Below are positions 1-6,205 of a DNA stretch of 6,216 nt, in pieces. This DNA comes from Firmicutes bacterium CAG:882 (GTDB lineage Bacteria > Bacillota > Clostridia > Lachnospirales > Lachnospiraceae), in NCBI GenBank assembly GCA_000435595.1, contig FR895421.1, forward strand, positions 1 to 6,216, in the 5' to 3' direction. A program made the position numbers and the translations under genes. The notes under the pieces are model-generated. The model was not told the origin of the DNA and made no database searches. It saw nothing but the letters and a program-made list of their open reading frames with translations. The stretch's first letter is position 1. The number at the start of each line of letters is the position of its first letter.

Positions 1-25
1 GTGAGATTAGAAGGAGTGAAAGAAT

Positions 26-694
26 ATGGCACTTGAAAATTTTCTGGGTATATCAAATGAAAAGCTGCTCACATCATTTGCTGAGACGCTGTACATGGTG
101 GGTATATCGCTGATAATCGCGACCGTGATTGCGTTTATCCTGGCAGTAGTTCTTATATTTACGAGAAAAGGCGGACTATATCCGAATGCAGTGGTGTACA
201 ACATCATAAATGTGATAATAAATATAGTGAGAAGCACACCATTCGTAGTACTTTTGGTTGCTATAATGCCGGTTACAAAATTTATTATCGGAACAAGAAT
301 CGGTCCTACCGCGGCAATCGTACCGCTCACGGTGAATGCGATACCGCTTCTCACAAGATTATTTGAAAATTCACTATTAGATACCGGAAACGGAATACTT
401 GAGGCGGCACTCTCAATGGGAGCGACACCACTCCAGCTTGTAACTAAGTTCATTTTACCTGAGTCGCTCGGCTCGGTGATACTTTCACTCACGACAGGAA
501 TCGTCGGACTTATCGGGGCAAGTGCGATGGCAGGATATGTCGGAGGGGGCGGTATCGGGGCACTGGTATTGAACTACGGCTACAACAGATTTAATTTTAC
601 CCTGATGTATTCGCTGGTGGTTGTACTTATCATAATCACACAGTTCATACAGAGTCTTGGAAGCTGTTTTGCGAGAAAGGCGCGCAGGAGATAA
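26..694 (+). CDS. metI: Methionine-type (MetI family) ABC transporter permease
   Basis: Integral membrane subunit of a MetNIQ-type importer; it forms the channel through which substrate handed over by the binding protein is moved, driven by a separate ATPase. The 222-residue length is normal for MetI. The protein is strongly hydrophobic, with about five membrane segments (roughly 23-46, 57-82, 92-110, 150-170 and 192-212). Family signatures include NIVRSTPF at 66-73, the EAA coupling loop at about 126-147 (EAALSMGATP followed by ILPES), and the glycine-rich AGYVGGGGIG followed by NYGYNRF at 169-189. The start is supported by AAGGAG at 11-16, nine bases before the ATG. The next gene is its binding protein, 66 bases downstream. 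The ATPase gene (metN) is not in the window and probably ends at or just before the left edge. Family assignment is firm; that the substrate is methionine is not, given the divergent binding protein. Confidence 0.93.
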   Translation: MALENFLGISNEKLLTSFAETLYMVGISLIIATVIAFILAVVLIFTRKGGLYPNAVVYNIINVIINIVRSTPFVVLLVAIMPVTKFIIGTRIGPTAAIVPLTVNAIPLLTRLFENSLLDTGNGILEAALSMGATPLQLVTKFILPESLGSVILSLTTGIVGLIGASAMAGYVGGGGIGALVLNYGYNRFNFTLMYSLVVVLIIITQFIQSLGSCFARKARRR

Positions 695-744
695 ACTGTT
701 GACGGTATTAAAGAGAAAAGTTACCTAAACATTATAAAATGAAA

Positions 745-750
745 AAGGAG
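745..750 (+). promoter_or_regulatory. Ribosome binding site that decides the lipoprotein gene start
   Basis: AAGGAG lies at 745-750. The upstream in-frame ATG at 752 is only one base away, too close for initiation, whereas the ATG at 761 is ten bases away. The shorter form also begins with a typical MKK lipoprotein signal peptide. The start at 761 is therefore preferred. Confidence 0.75.
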
Positions 751-760
751 AATGAGGATT

Positions 761-1600
761 ATGAAAAAGTTTGGAAAAAGATTGGCTGTACTTGGAATTG
801 CGGTGCTCGCAGCAGCACTGGCCGCAGGCTGTGGTAAAAAGGAGAGTTCATCAGCGGGCGGGGAGAAGAAGGAACTTACATATGCGAAGGGCTCAGGTCC
901 ATATACAATATTGTTCGAGGAGCATATAATCCCGATACTTGAAAAGCAGGGATATACATTTAAGGTGTCAGAGCTTTCACTTCAATATGCGGATGAGGCA
1001 ATCGCAGATGGGGATGTCGATTTTTCGGTTGAGCAGCATGTGGCTTACATGGAGGCATTCAACAAGAGCTACAATTCAAATCTTGTTGCACTTACACCTA
1101 TTCCTACTGTCCCTGCTTCAATTTTTTCGGAGACACATTCATCGCTTGACGAGATTTCCGATGGCATGAAGATAGCGGTTCCGCAGGATGAAGGAAATAT
1201 GGCGAGAGCATTTGTAATGCTTCAGGACATCGGCTGGATAAAGTTAAAGGAAGGAACAGATTACGCCACAGCAAGTCCTGAGGATGTCGCTGAGAATCCA
1301 TACAACCTTGAATTTCTTGATATTGCGACAAATATAATTGCCACTACACTTGCAGATTACGATTATGGTATTATAACAGGCAGTATAGTCTATAATGCGG
1401 GGATTGATCCATCGACAGCGCTTTTTAACGAGAACCTTACAGAAAAATTCTGGCTTCAGGTTGTGGTAAAGGATGCCGATAAGGATACGCAGTGGGCTAA
1501 GGATATCGTAGAGGCTTATCAGTCAAAGGAGTTCACTGACTGGTTAAAGGCGAACAATGAGAGTGAGTACAGGAATCTCTGGTCTATACCGGAGTATTAA
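761..1600 (+). CDS. NlpA/MetQ-family substrate-binding lipoprotein
   Basis: Extracellular solute-binding lipoprotein that captures substrate for the adjacent MetI-type permease. The preferred start gives 279 residues; three more would be added by the ATG at 752, which sits too close to the AAGGAG. Residues 1-23 are a lipoprotein signal (MKKFGKR, hydrophobic stretch, LAAG) with the lipidated Cys at 24, followed by a Lys/Ser/Gly-rich linker. The mature part matches the NlpA family: GDVDFSVEQH at 84-93, VPQDEGNMARA at 140-150, LQDIGWIKLKEG at 154-165, ENPYNLEF at 178-185. It diverges from true MetQ: the first strand reads KGSGPY rather than the usual G-A-T-P type, and the Asn that holds methionine in E. 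coli MetQ (position 229, in VINTTY) aligns by eye with Thr206 in IITGS. His93, Asn146 and Arg149 are kept. Membership of the family is clear; the ligand is uncertain, so no gene symbol is given. Confidence 0.9.
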   Translation: MKKFGKRLAVLGIAVLAAALAAGCGKKESSSAGGEKKELTYAKGSGPYTILFEEHIIPILEKQGYTFKVSELSLQYADEAIADGDVDFSVEQHVAYMEAFNKSYNSNLVALTPIPTVPASIFSETHSSLDEISDGMKIAVPQDEGNMARAFVMLQDIGWIKLKEGTDYATASPEDVAENPYNLEFLDIATNIIATTLADYDYGIITGSIVYNAGIDPSTALFNENLTEKFWLQVVVKDADKDTQWAKDIVEAYQSKEFTDWLKANNESEYRNLWSIPEY

Positions 1601-1652
1601 AACTGGGTTGGACAGTTCTTTACCAACACTAAAAGCATGAAAGGGAAATCGC

Positions 1653-2996
1653 ATGGATAAGATTGAGGAGAAGATAATAAAAATCATTGACGATAACAGA
1701 AAAAAAATCGTGGATTTTGCGAGAGACATTTACACGCATGCGGAGCTCGGCTATAAGGAGTTCCGCACGGCGGAGAAGTTCGCAGGCGAGTTAAAAGCCC
1801 TGGGTCTTGAGACGAAGGAGGGGCTTGCGGTAACGGGCGTGAAGGGGTATTTGAACCAAAATAAGAAGGACAATGTAAGCCTTGCACTCATAGGCGAGCT
1901 TGATGCCCTTAGAATCCCCGAACACAAATACGCCAACAGCGAGACTCAGGGAGCACACTGCTGCGGACATCACAGCCAGCTTGCCGGAGTTATCGGAGCG
2001 GCACTTGCACTCACCGACAAGGAGGTTGCGGATGCGCTTGACGGCCAGGTAGTATTCTTTGCGGTTCCCGCTGAGGAGTACGGTGAGATTGAGTTTAAAA
2101 ATAAACTCAAGAACGAGGGAAAAATCAGATACGGCGGTGGCAAGTGTGAGCTGATAAGAATTGGTGCCTTCGATGACATCGACATCAATCTTGCACATCA
2201 TACCGCCATAGGAAATGAGGTCGTGATAAGGAAGGGAAGCGGCAACGGCTTTGTGAGCAAGGTCATCCGCTACAAGGGAAAGGCGGCACATGCTGCGGGA
2301 AGCCCTCATCTTGGGGTGAATGCGCTCAATGCCGCATCAATCGGTCTTACAGCACTTCAATATCAGAGAGAGACATTTCAGGATAAGGACACGGTGAGAA
2401 TCCACCCGATTATGACAAAAGGCGGAGATCTTGTAAACGTAATCCCGAATGAGGCAGTCATAGAGACGCTCGTGAGAGCCAACAACACCAAGGCAATCCT
2501 TGATGCGTCCGAGAAAACGGACAGGGCATTCTTAGCGGGAGCGGTTGCTGTCGGAGCGCAGGTCGAGATAGAGACGATGCCGGGCTACCTTCCGACAATT
2601 CCGGTGGATGCGCCGGATGAGCTTGTGGATGCGGCACGTCTTGCGGCAGGTGATAAGTACAATGTAAATGTTTTTGATGGGACTGGTAAGCCAAGCGGAG
2701 GTTCAACAGATGTCGGTGATGTACAGCATATTCAGCCGGTTTTTACATTTAATACAGGAGGAGCTTCAGGAAGCGGACTTCACAGCGTTGATTTTGACAT
2801 CGATGACGAGGAACTTGCCTACATAGTGACAGCGAAGATATTCGCACTTACGGCATACAGATTCCTAAAGGGCGGCGCAGCCGCCGCAAGAAGGCTTGTC
2901 GACGACTACAAGCCGGTTTTCACCAAGCAGGAGTACATTGACTTCATGGAGTCGATGATAAGCAAAAAGACGGGCGGAGAGCCGAGATTTGACTGA
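1653..2996 (+). CDS. M20-family (M20D-like) amidohydrolase / aminoacylase
   Basis: Cytoplasmic metal-dependent amidohydrolase of the aminoacylase/AbgA-AbgB/IAA-amino-acid hydrolase group, which cleaves amide bonds of N-acyl amino acids or small peptide-like conjugates. The 447 residues are rather long for M20D. Visible motifs: HAELG at 29-33, GELDAL at 81-86, AHCCGHH at 101-107 (metal ligands probably Cys104 and His106), PAEE at 139-142 (catalytic Glu141, ligand Glu142), AHH at 181-183 (ligand His182 or His183), the lid-domain stretch GKAAHAAGSPHLGVNA at 209-224, GGDLVNVIPNEA at 257-268, and SGLHS at 374-378 (C-terminal ligand His377). All expected metal ligands are present. The usual Asp after CGH is His107. 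No signal peptide. A modest AGGG at 1642-1645 precedes the ATG. It starts 52 bases after the lipoprotein gene and ends 23 bases before a PLP lyase, suggesting it deacylates an imported sulfur amino-acid derivative; that substrate is inferred. Confidence 0.9.
   Translation: MDKIEEKIIKIIDDNRKKIVDFARDIYTHAELGYKEFRTAEKFAGELKALGLETKEGLAVTGVKGYLNQNKKDNVSLALIGELDALRIPEHKYANSETQGAHCCGHHSQLAGVIGAALALTDKEVADALDGQVVFFAVPAEEYGEIEFKNKLKNEGKIRYGGGKCELIRIGAFDDIDINLAHHTAIGNEVVIRKGSGNGFVSKVIRYKGKAAHAAGSPHLGVNALNAASIGLTALQYQRETFQDKDTVRIHPIMTKGGDLVNVIPNEAVIETLVRANNTKAILDASEKTDRAFLAGAVAVGAQVEIETMPGYLPTIPVDAPDELVDAARLAAGDKYNVNVFDGTGKPSGGSTDVGDVQHIQPVFTFNTGGASGSGLHSVDFDIDDEELAYIVTAKIFALTAYRFLKGGAAAARRLVDDYKPVFTKQEYIDFMESMISKKTGGEPRFD
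2871..2885. repeat. All-GC inverted repeat inside the amidohydrolase gene
   Basis: GGCGGC at 2871-2876 and GCCGCC at 2880-2885 form a perfect six-pair GC-only stem with a three-base loop, encoding the Gly-Gly-Ala-rich stretch around residues 407-412 of the amidohydrolase. No T run follows, so it is not a terminator. It lies about 110 bases before the stop codon. It may simply follow from GGC/GCC codon choice; any role in mRNA stability or translation is speculation. Confidence 0.5.
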
Positions 2997-3019
2997 GTTT
3001 TGAGAAGGAGCAATGACAA

Positions 3020-4165
3020 ATGAGCTACGGAATAAACACGCGATGTATTTACGGAGAGGAAAGAGAACAGGGGGACGAAAAACACTACGGTGCATTAAGC
3101 TATCCGATTTACCAGACAGCGACATTCCAGCATCCGCAGGTGGGAGTAAGCTCCGGCTATGACTATAGCAGACTTTCCAATCCGACAAGAAATCAGCTTG
3201 AAAATGTGGTGGCCTCACTTGAAAAGGGAACCCACGCCTATGCGTTTTCATCGGGTATGGCAGCGATTACGGCAGCGATGGAGATTTTTTCACAGGGCGC
3301 GCATATCATAGCGGGCGATGACCTCTACGGCGGCAGTGTGAGACTTTTTGACAATATCTCCAAGAAGAACGGTTACGAGGTCGAGTATGTGGACACGAGC
3401 AGGGAGGACGTTGAAAAGTATATCCGCCCGGAGACAAAGGCTGTGTACATAGAGACACCTACCAACCCGATGATGAATGTCACTGACATTGCAAGGGTTG
3501 CCGAGATTACCAAGCGTTACGGGATATTACTCATTGTCGATAACACGTTTTTGTCTCCGTATCTCCAGAATCCGCTTGAACTTGGTGCAGACATAGTTGT
3601 TCACAGCGGAACCAAGTTCCTCTGTGGACACAACGATACACTCTCCGGCTTCGTCATTGTCAAGGATGAAGAACTTGCTGAGAGAATCCTCTACGTCTCT
3701 AAGACGACGGGCGCAAACCTCTCACCATTTGACAGCTGGCTCGTGTTAAGAGGAATCAAGACGCTCGGAATCCGCATGGAGAGGCAGCAGGCTAACGCAG
3801 CCAAGCTTGCCGGGTGGTTAAAAGCCAACCCAAAGGTTAAAAAGGTATATTATCCGGGCTTTGCAGACCATCCGGGACATGATATTATGAAAAAACAGGC
3901 AAAGGGCTTTGGAAGCATGATTTCCTTTGAGATGGAATCTAAGGAGAGCGCGATAAAGGTGTTAAACGGCGTGAACCTCATAAGCTTTGCAGAGAGCCTC
4001 GGAGGCGTTGAGACACTTATCACATATCCGACACTTCAGACGCATCCTGATGTACCTGCTGATGTCAAGGAGAGAAACGGGATCACGGAAAGCCTTTTAA
4101 GATTGTCTGTAGGAATTGAGGATATTGAGGATCTGACTGCTGACCTTGAGAGAGCGTTCTCATAA
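3020..4165 (+). CDS. Transsulfuration-family PLP enzyme (cystathionine beta/gamma-lyase or gamma-synthase)
   Basis: Fold-type I PLP enzyme of the Cys/Met metabolism family, acting in the cytoplasm on cystathionine or related thioethers. The 381 residues are a typical length. Motifs in order: YDYSRLSNPTR at 47-57 (Tyr49 and Arg51 contact cofactor phosphate of the neighbouring subunit), SSGMAA at 77-82, LYGGS at 102-106, ETPTNP at 145-150, VDNTFLSP at 173-180 (Asp174 to the pyridine nitrogen), HSGTKF at 195-200 with Schiff-base Lys199, ESLGGVETL at 325-333, and RLSVGIED at 361-368. The YGGS replaces the YGCT of classical methionine gamma-lyases, which argues against that activity. The TYP..QTH..VP pattern near 335-346 recalls Bacillota MetC-like lyases. 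AAGGAG at 3005-3010 sits nine bases before the chosen ATG; an out-of-frame ATG at 3013 is too close. Beta-lyase, gamma-lyase and gamma-synthase cannot be separated from sequence alone. Confidence 0.93.
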   Translation: MSYGINTRCIYGEEREQGDEKHYGALSYPIYQTATFQHPQVGVSSGYDYSRLSNPTRNQLENVVASLEKGTHAYAFSSGMAAITAAMEIFSQGAHIIAGDDLYGGSVRLFDNISKKNGYEVEYVDTSREDVEKYIRPETKAVYIETPTNPMMNVTDIARVAEITKRYGILLIVDNTFLSPYLQNPLELGADIVVHSGTKFLCGHNDTLSGFVIVKDEELAERILYVSKTTGANLSPFDSWLVLRGIKTLGIRMERQQANAAKLAGWLKANPKVKKVYYPGFADHPGHDIMKKQAKGFGSMISFEMESKESAIKVLNGVNLISFAESLGGVETLITYPTLQTHPDVPADVKERNGITESLLRLSVGIEDIEDLTADLERAFS

Positions 4166-4210
4166 AAGCTTCTCGCGAAGTAAAAAAGATAATTCGGGAG
4201 GAATCAGTGT

Positions 4211-5386
4211 ATGTACGATTTTGATAAAATGATTGACAGGCGCGGAACAAGCTGTCTTAAATATGACTTTCAGGTTGAGAGAAGGGGAAGGGATGATTTG
4301 CTGCCTATGTGGGTAGCGGACATGGATTTTGCCCTGCCTGAGGATATACTTGAGGATATAAAGGACAGGATTTCACACGGAATATTCGGTTACACCGATC
4401 CTAAGAAGGATTATTTTGACAGTGTGCTTGACTGGTTTTACATACATTTCGGCTGGAAGGGCAGGGCTGAATGGATTACGGTCACTCCCGGCGTGGTTGT
4501 GGCGATTTCCGTTGCGGTTCGTGCACTCACCGGGGAGGGGGACGGTGTGCTTATACAGCAGCCCGTCTATTATCCTTTTTCGGAGGCGGTTGTCGCCAAC
4601 AACAGAAGGCTTGTCAACAATCAGCTTGTCTATAAAGATGGAAAATACAGCATCGATTTCGAGGATTTTGAAAAAAAGATAGTCGATGAAAACGTAAAGC
4701 TTTTTATTCTATGCAGCCCGCATAATCCCGTCGGACGTGTGTGGACGCTAAAGGAGCTAAGAAAAATGGGAGAAATCTGCTTAAAGCACAATGTTATTGT
4801 GGTGTCTGATGAGATACATTGCGATTTCACCTACGAGGGACACAGGCAGATTATGTTCCCATCAATCAGCAAGGAGTTTGAGGACAATGTTATTTTATGC
4901 ACGGCTCCGAGCAAGACCTTCAACATAGCGGGGCTTCAGGTGTCCAACATATTCATTCCGAATGAAAAAATAAGAAAGACCTTCAAGGCGGAGCTTGAAG
5001 CGTTCGGCTACTCACAGCCGAATGTCATTGGACTTACAGCCTGCCGGTCAGTGTATTCCAAGGGAAATGAGTGGTATGAGGAGTTAAAAAAATACCTCGC
5101 GGAAAACCTTGATTTCTTAAGGGACTTCTTAAAGGAAAATCTGCCAAAAATTAAGCTTGTCGAGCCTGAGGGCACATATCTTGTGTGGCTTGATTGCAGC
5201 GGGCTGGGGCTTGATGCAGGTGGGCTTGAACGCTTCGTCGAGGACAAAGCAAAGCTCTGGGTTGATTTCGGAATTATTTTCGGAAAAGAGAGCGGACAAT
5301 TCATAAGATTAAATATCGCCTGCCCGAGGGCCACCCTCAAGCAGGCACTCACACAGCTTAAAGCAGCATATTGTCAAACCATGTAG
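4211..5386 (+). CDS. MalY/PatB-family PLP-dependent C-S beta-lyase
   Basis: Cytoplasmic fold-type I PLP protein of the MalY/PatB subgroup of class I/II aminotransferases. Characterised members act as cystathionine or S-substituted cysteine beta-lyases, releasing a thiol, pyruvate and ammonia. The 391 residues are standard. Nearly the whole subgroup signature is visible: YDFD at 2-5, LPMWVADMDF at 31-40, GIFGYT at 57-62, QQPVYYPF at 116-123, CSPHNPVGRVW at 168-178 (Asn172), SDEIHCDF at 199-206 (Asp200 to the pyridine nitrogen), APSKTFNIAGL at 232-242 with Schiff-base Lys235, EPEGTYLVWLD at 318-328, and RLNIACPR at 366-373 (Arg366 binds substrate carboxylate). GGAGGA at 4197-4202 is eight bases before the ATG. 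It is the last gene of the plus-strand run and follows another C-S lyase by 45 bases, so the two probably handle different steps or substrates. Its 3' end overlaps the convergent esterase gene by 29 bases. A plain aminotransferase role is unlikely. Confidence 0.94.
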   Translation: MYDFDKMIDRRGTSCLKYDFQVERRGRDDLLPMWVADMDFALPEDILEDIKDRISHGIFGYTDPKKDYFDSVLDWFYIHFGWKGRAEWITVTPGVVVAISVAVRALTGEGDGVLIQQPVYYPFSEAVVANNRRLVNNQLVYKDGKYSIDFEDFEKKIVDENVKLFILCSPHNPVGRVWTLKELRKMGEICLKHNVIVVSDEIHCDFTYEGHRQIMFPSISKEFEDNVILCTAPSKTFNIAGLQVSNIFIPNEKIRKTFKAELEAFGYSQPNVIGLTACRSVYSKGNEWYEELKKYLAENLDFLRDFLKENLPKIKLVEPEGTYLVWLDCSGLGLDAGGLERFVEDKAKLWVDFGIIFGKESGQFIRLNIACPRATLKQALTQLKAAYCQTM

Positions 5387-6194
5387 CGAACAGCTCAGGC
5401 CAGCATGCACATTCAGGCTGGATTTCCTTGCCGGTAAGGCATGCGGTCTCCTCTGTTGCGAGTGCAAGACCGTGGCAGCCCTTGGCAAATATATGGAGTT
5501 CACAAGGAATCTTATATTTTCTGAGGGCACCTGCCATGAGAAGTGAGTTCTCAACAGGAACGGCGCCGTCCTCAAAGGTATGCCATATAAAGGTAGGAAC
5601 GGTATCGGAATTCACTCTCTTTTCGAGTGATACGGTGTCGTATAACTTCTCATCGCCGCCGACAAGTGCGTCAAAGGAGCCGCGGTGAGCGAACTCACCT
5701 GCCGTGATTACAGGGTAGGAGAGGAGCATGCAGGATGGTCTGTAATCCATGCTTTCTCCGCCGAGGACCTCAGTAATCAGTTCGTCCTTCCACATTGTTC
5801 CAAGGCTTCCGGCAACATGGGCACCTGCGGAAAATCCGCAAATACATATTTTTTCATTGTTGACATGCCATTCTTCGGCATGTTTTTTTATGTAATCCAC
5901 TGCCATTGCCGCTTCAAGAAGCTGTGAAGGGTACATATCAGGTGCAAGGCTGTAATAGAGAATGCAGGCATTGTAGCCATGCGCATTCATGCGGAGGGCA
6001 ATGGGCTCAGCCTCGCGTGAGGACAGATGCATGTAACCGCCGCCCGGGCAGATTAAAATCATTGGGCGCGTCTTGTCGCCGCGGAACTCACTGTGATGGT
6101 CAATTATGTAAGTTGTGAGCTTTGCCACAGTGTCACTGTGGGATATTCCTGCTTTCTTATAATCAGGTTTCAGTTCGATTGTAGTGTGAAGCAT
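5358..6194 (-). CDS. Alpha/beta-hydrolase esterase (acetyl-xylan-esterase/BD-FAE-like)
   Basis: Soluble serine hydrolase of the alpha/beta-fold carboxylesterase type often annotated as esterase/lipase or acetyl-xylan esterase; 278 residues, no signal peptide, so probably cytoplasmic. The oxyanion loop CPGGGY is at 49-54, YSLAP at 81-85, the nucleophile elbow GFSAGAH at 120-126 with Ser122, LLSYPVI at 157-163, the acid in HTFEDGAVP at 205-213 (Asp209), and the catalytic His in KGCHGLAL at 238-245 (His241). The triad is complete. It is rather Cys-rich. The start is fixed by GGAGG at 6201-6205, six bases upstream. It is convergent with the sulfur gene run and its last 29 bases overlap the lyase gene, so it is a separate transcription unit with no obvious pathway link. 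Related esterases in gut Clostridia remove acetyl groups from oligosaccharides; the actual substrate here cannot be told. Confidence 0.9.
   Translation of the reverse strand: MLHTTIELKPDYKKAGISHSDTVAKLTTYIIDHHSEFRGDKTRPMILICPGGGYMHLSSREAEPIALRMNAHGYNACILYYSLAPDMYPSQLLEAAMAVDYIKKHAEEWHVNNEKICICGFSAGAHVAGSLGTMWKDELITEVLGGESMDYRPSCMLLSYPVITAGEFAHRGSFDALVGGDEKLYDTVSLEKRVNSDTVPTFIWHTFEDGAVPVENSLLMAGALRKYKIPCELHIFAKGCHGLALATEETACLTGKEIQPECACWPELFATWFDNMLL
5826..5840 (+). repeat. Short inverted repeat at the esterase nucleophile-elbow codons
   Basis: TGCGGA at 5826-5831 and TCCGCA at 5835-5840 form a six-pair stem with a three-base loop; a run of six T follows at 5849-5854 after an eight-base gap. 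On the minus strand these bases encode Cys-Gly-Phe-Ser-Ala, and GGA-TTT-TCC is self-complementary by nature, so coding constraint explains it well. The detached T run makes it a poor terminator by itself, but it lies 23 bases before a better one. Confidence 0.4.
5863..5889 (+). terminator. Candidate intrinsic terminator, antisense within the esterase gene
   Basis: ACATGCC at 5863-5869 pairs perfectly with GGCATGT at 5877-5883 around a seven-base loop, and seven T in a row occupy 5883-5889. The hairpin plus T run is oriented for plus-strand transcription, that is, for transcripts coming from the sulfur gene run, whose last stop codon is about 480 bases upstream with no better terminator between. 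On the minus strand the same bases encode Lys-Lys-His-Ala-Glu-Glu-Trp-His-Val of the esterase. The stem is short with moderate GC, and coincidence with coding sequence is possible. Confidence 0.45.
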
Positions 6195-6200
6195 AAGGTA

Positions 6201-6205
6201 CCTCC
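6201..6205 (-). promoter_or_regulatory. Ribosome binding site of the esterase gene
   Basis: Read on the minus strand, GGAGG lies six bases before the ATG at 6194, an ideal spacing that confirms the start. The few bases beyond it to the window edge are too short to judge for a promoter. Confidence 0.8.

Noticed and set aside
1..36. Tail of an upstream metN-like ATPase gene
   Set aside because: Frame 1 is open to a TGA at 34-36 and frame 2 has a TGA at 2-4; either could end the missing ATPase gene, but the few residues available do not match a recognisable MetN C-terminus, so no feature is called.
7..492. Long minus-strand open frame of 161 codons
   Set aside because: It is the antisense shadow of the permease gene, which has clear family motifs and a good ribosome binding site; the shadow protein shows no recognisable domain.
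699..738. TTGACG at 699-704 and TATAAA at 733-738 as a promoter for the lipoprotein gene
   Set aside because: The spacer would be 28 bases, far from the usual 16-18, and no better -35 box sits at the right distance from the TATAAA.
1601..1627. Possible hairpins between the lipoprotein and amidohydrolase genes (AACTG/CAGTT, GTTGG/CCAAC)
   Set aside because: Two mutually exclusive five-pair stems with no T run; too weak for a terminator or attenuator.
3013..3015. ATG at 3013 as start of the transsulfuration-family gene
   Set aside because: It is out of frame with the enzyme and only two bases after the ribosome binding site; the ATG at 3020 has correct spacing and frame.
4168..4181. Small hairpin GCTTC-TCGC-GAAGT between the two PLP genes
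   Set aside because: Only four Watson-Crick pairs plus one wobble, followed by A rather than T on the plus strand; it contains the TCGCGA palindrome but has no support as a regulatory site.
4964..5000. Minus-strand terminator for the esterase (CTTCAA/TTGAAG stem followed by a T-rich stretch)
   Set aside because: The stem is only six pairs, mostly A/T, with an eight-base loop; the T run is offset by about ten bases and it lies some 360 bases past the stop inside the lyase gene.
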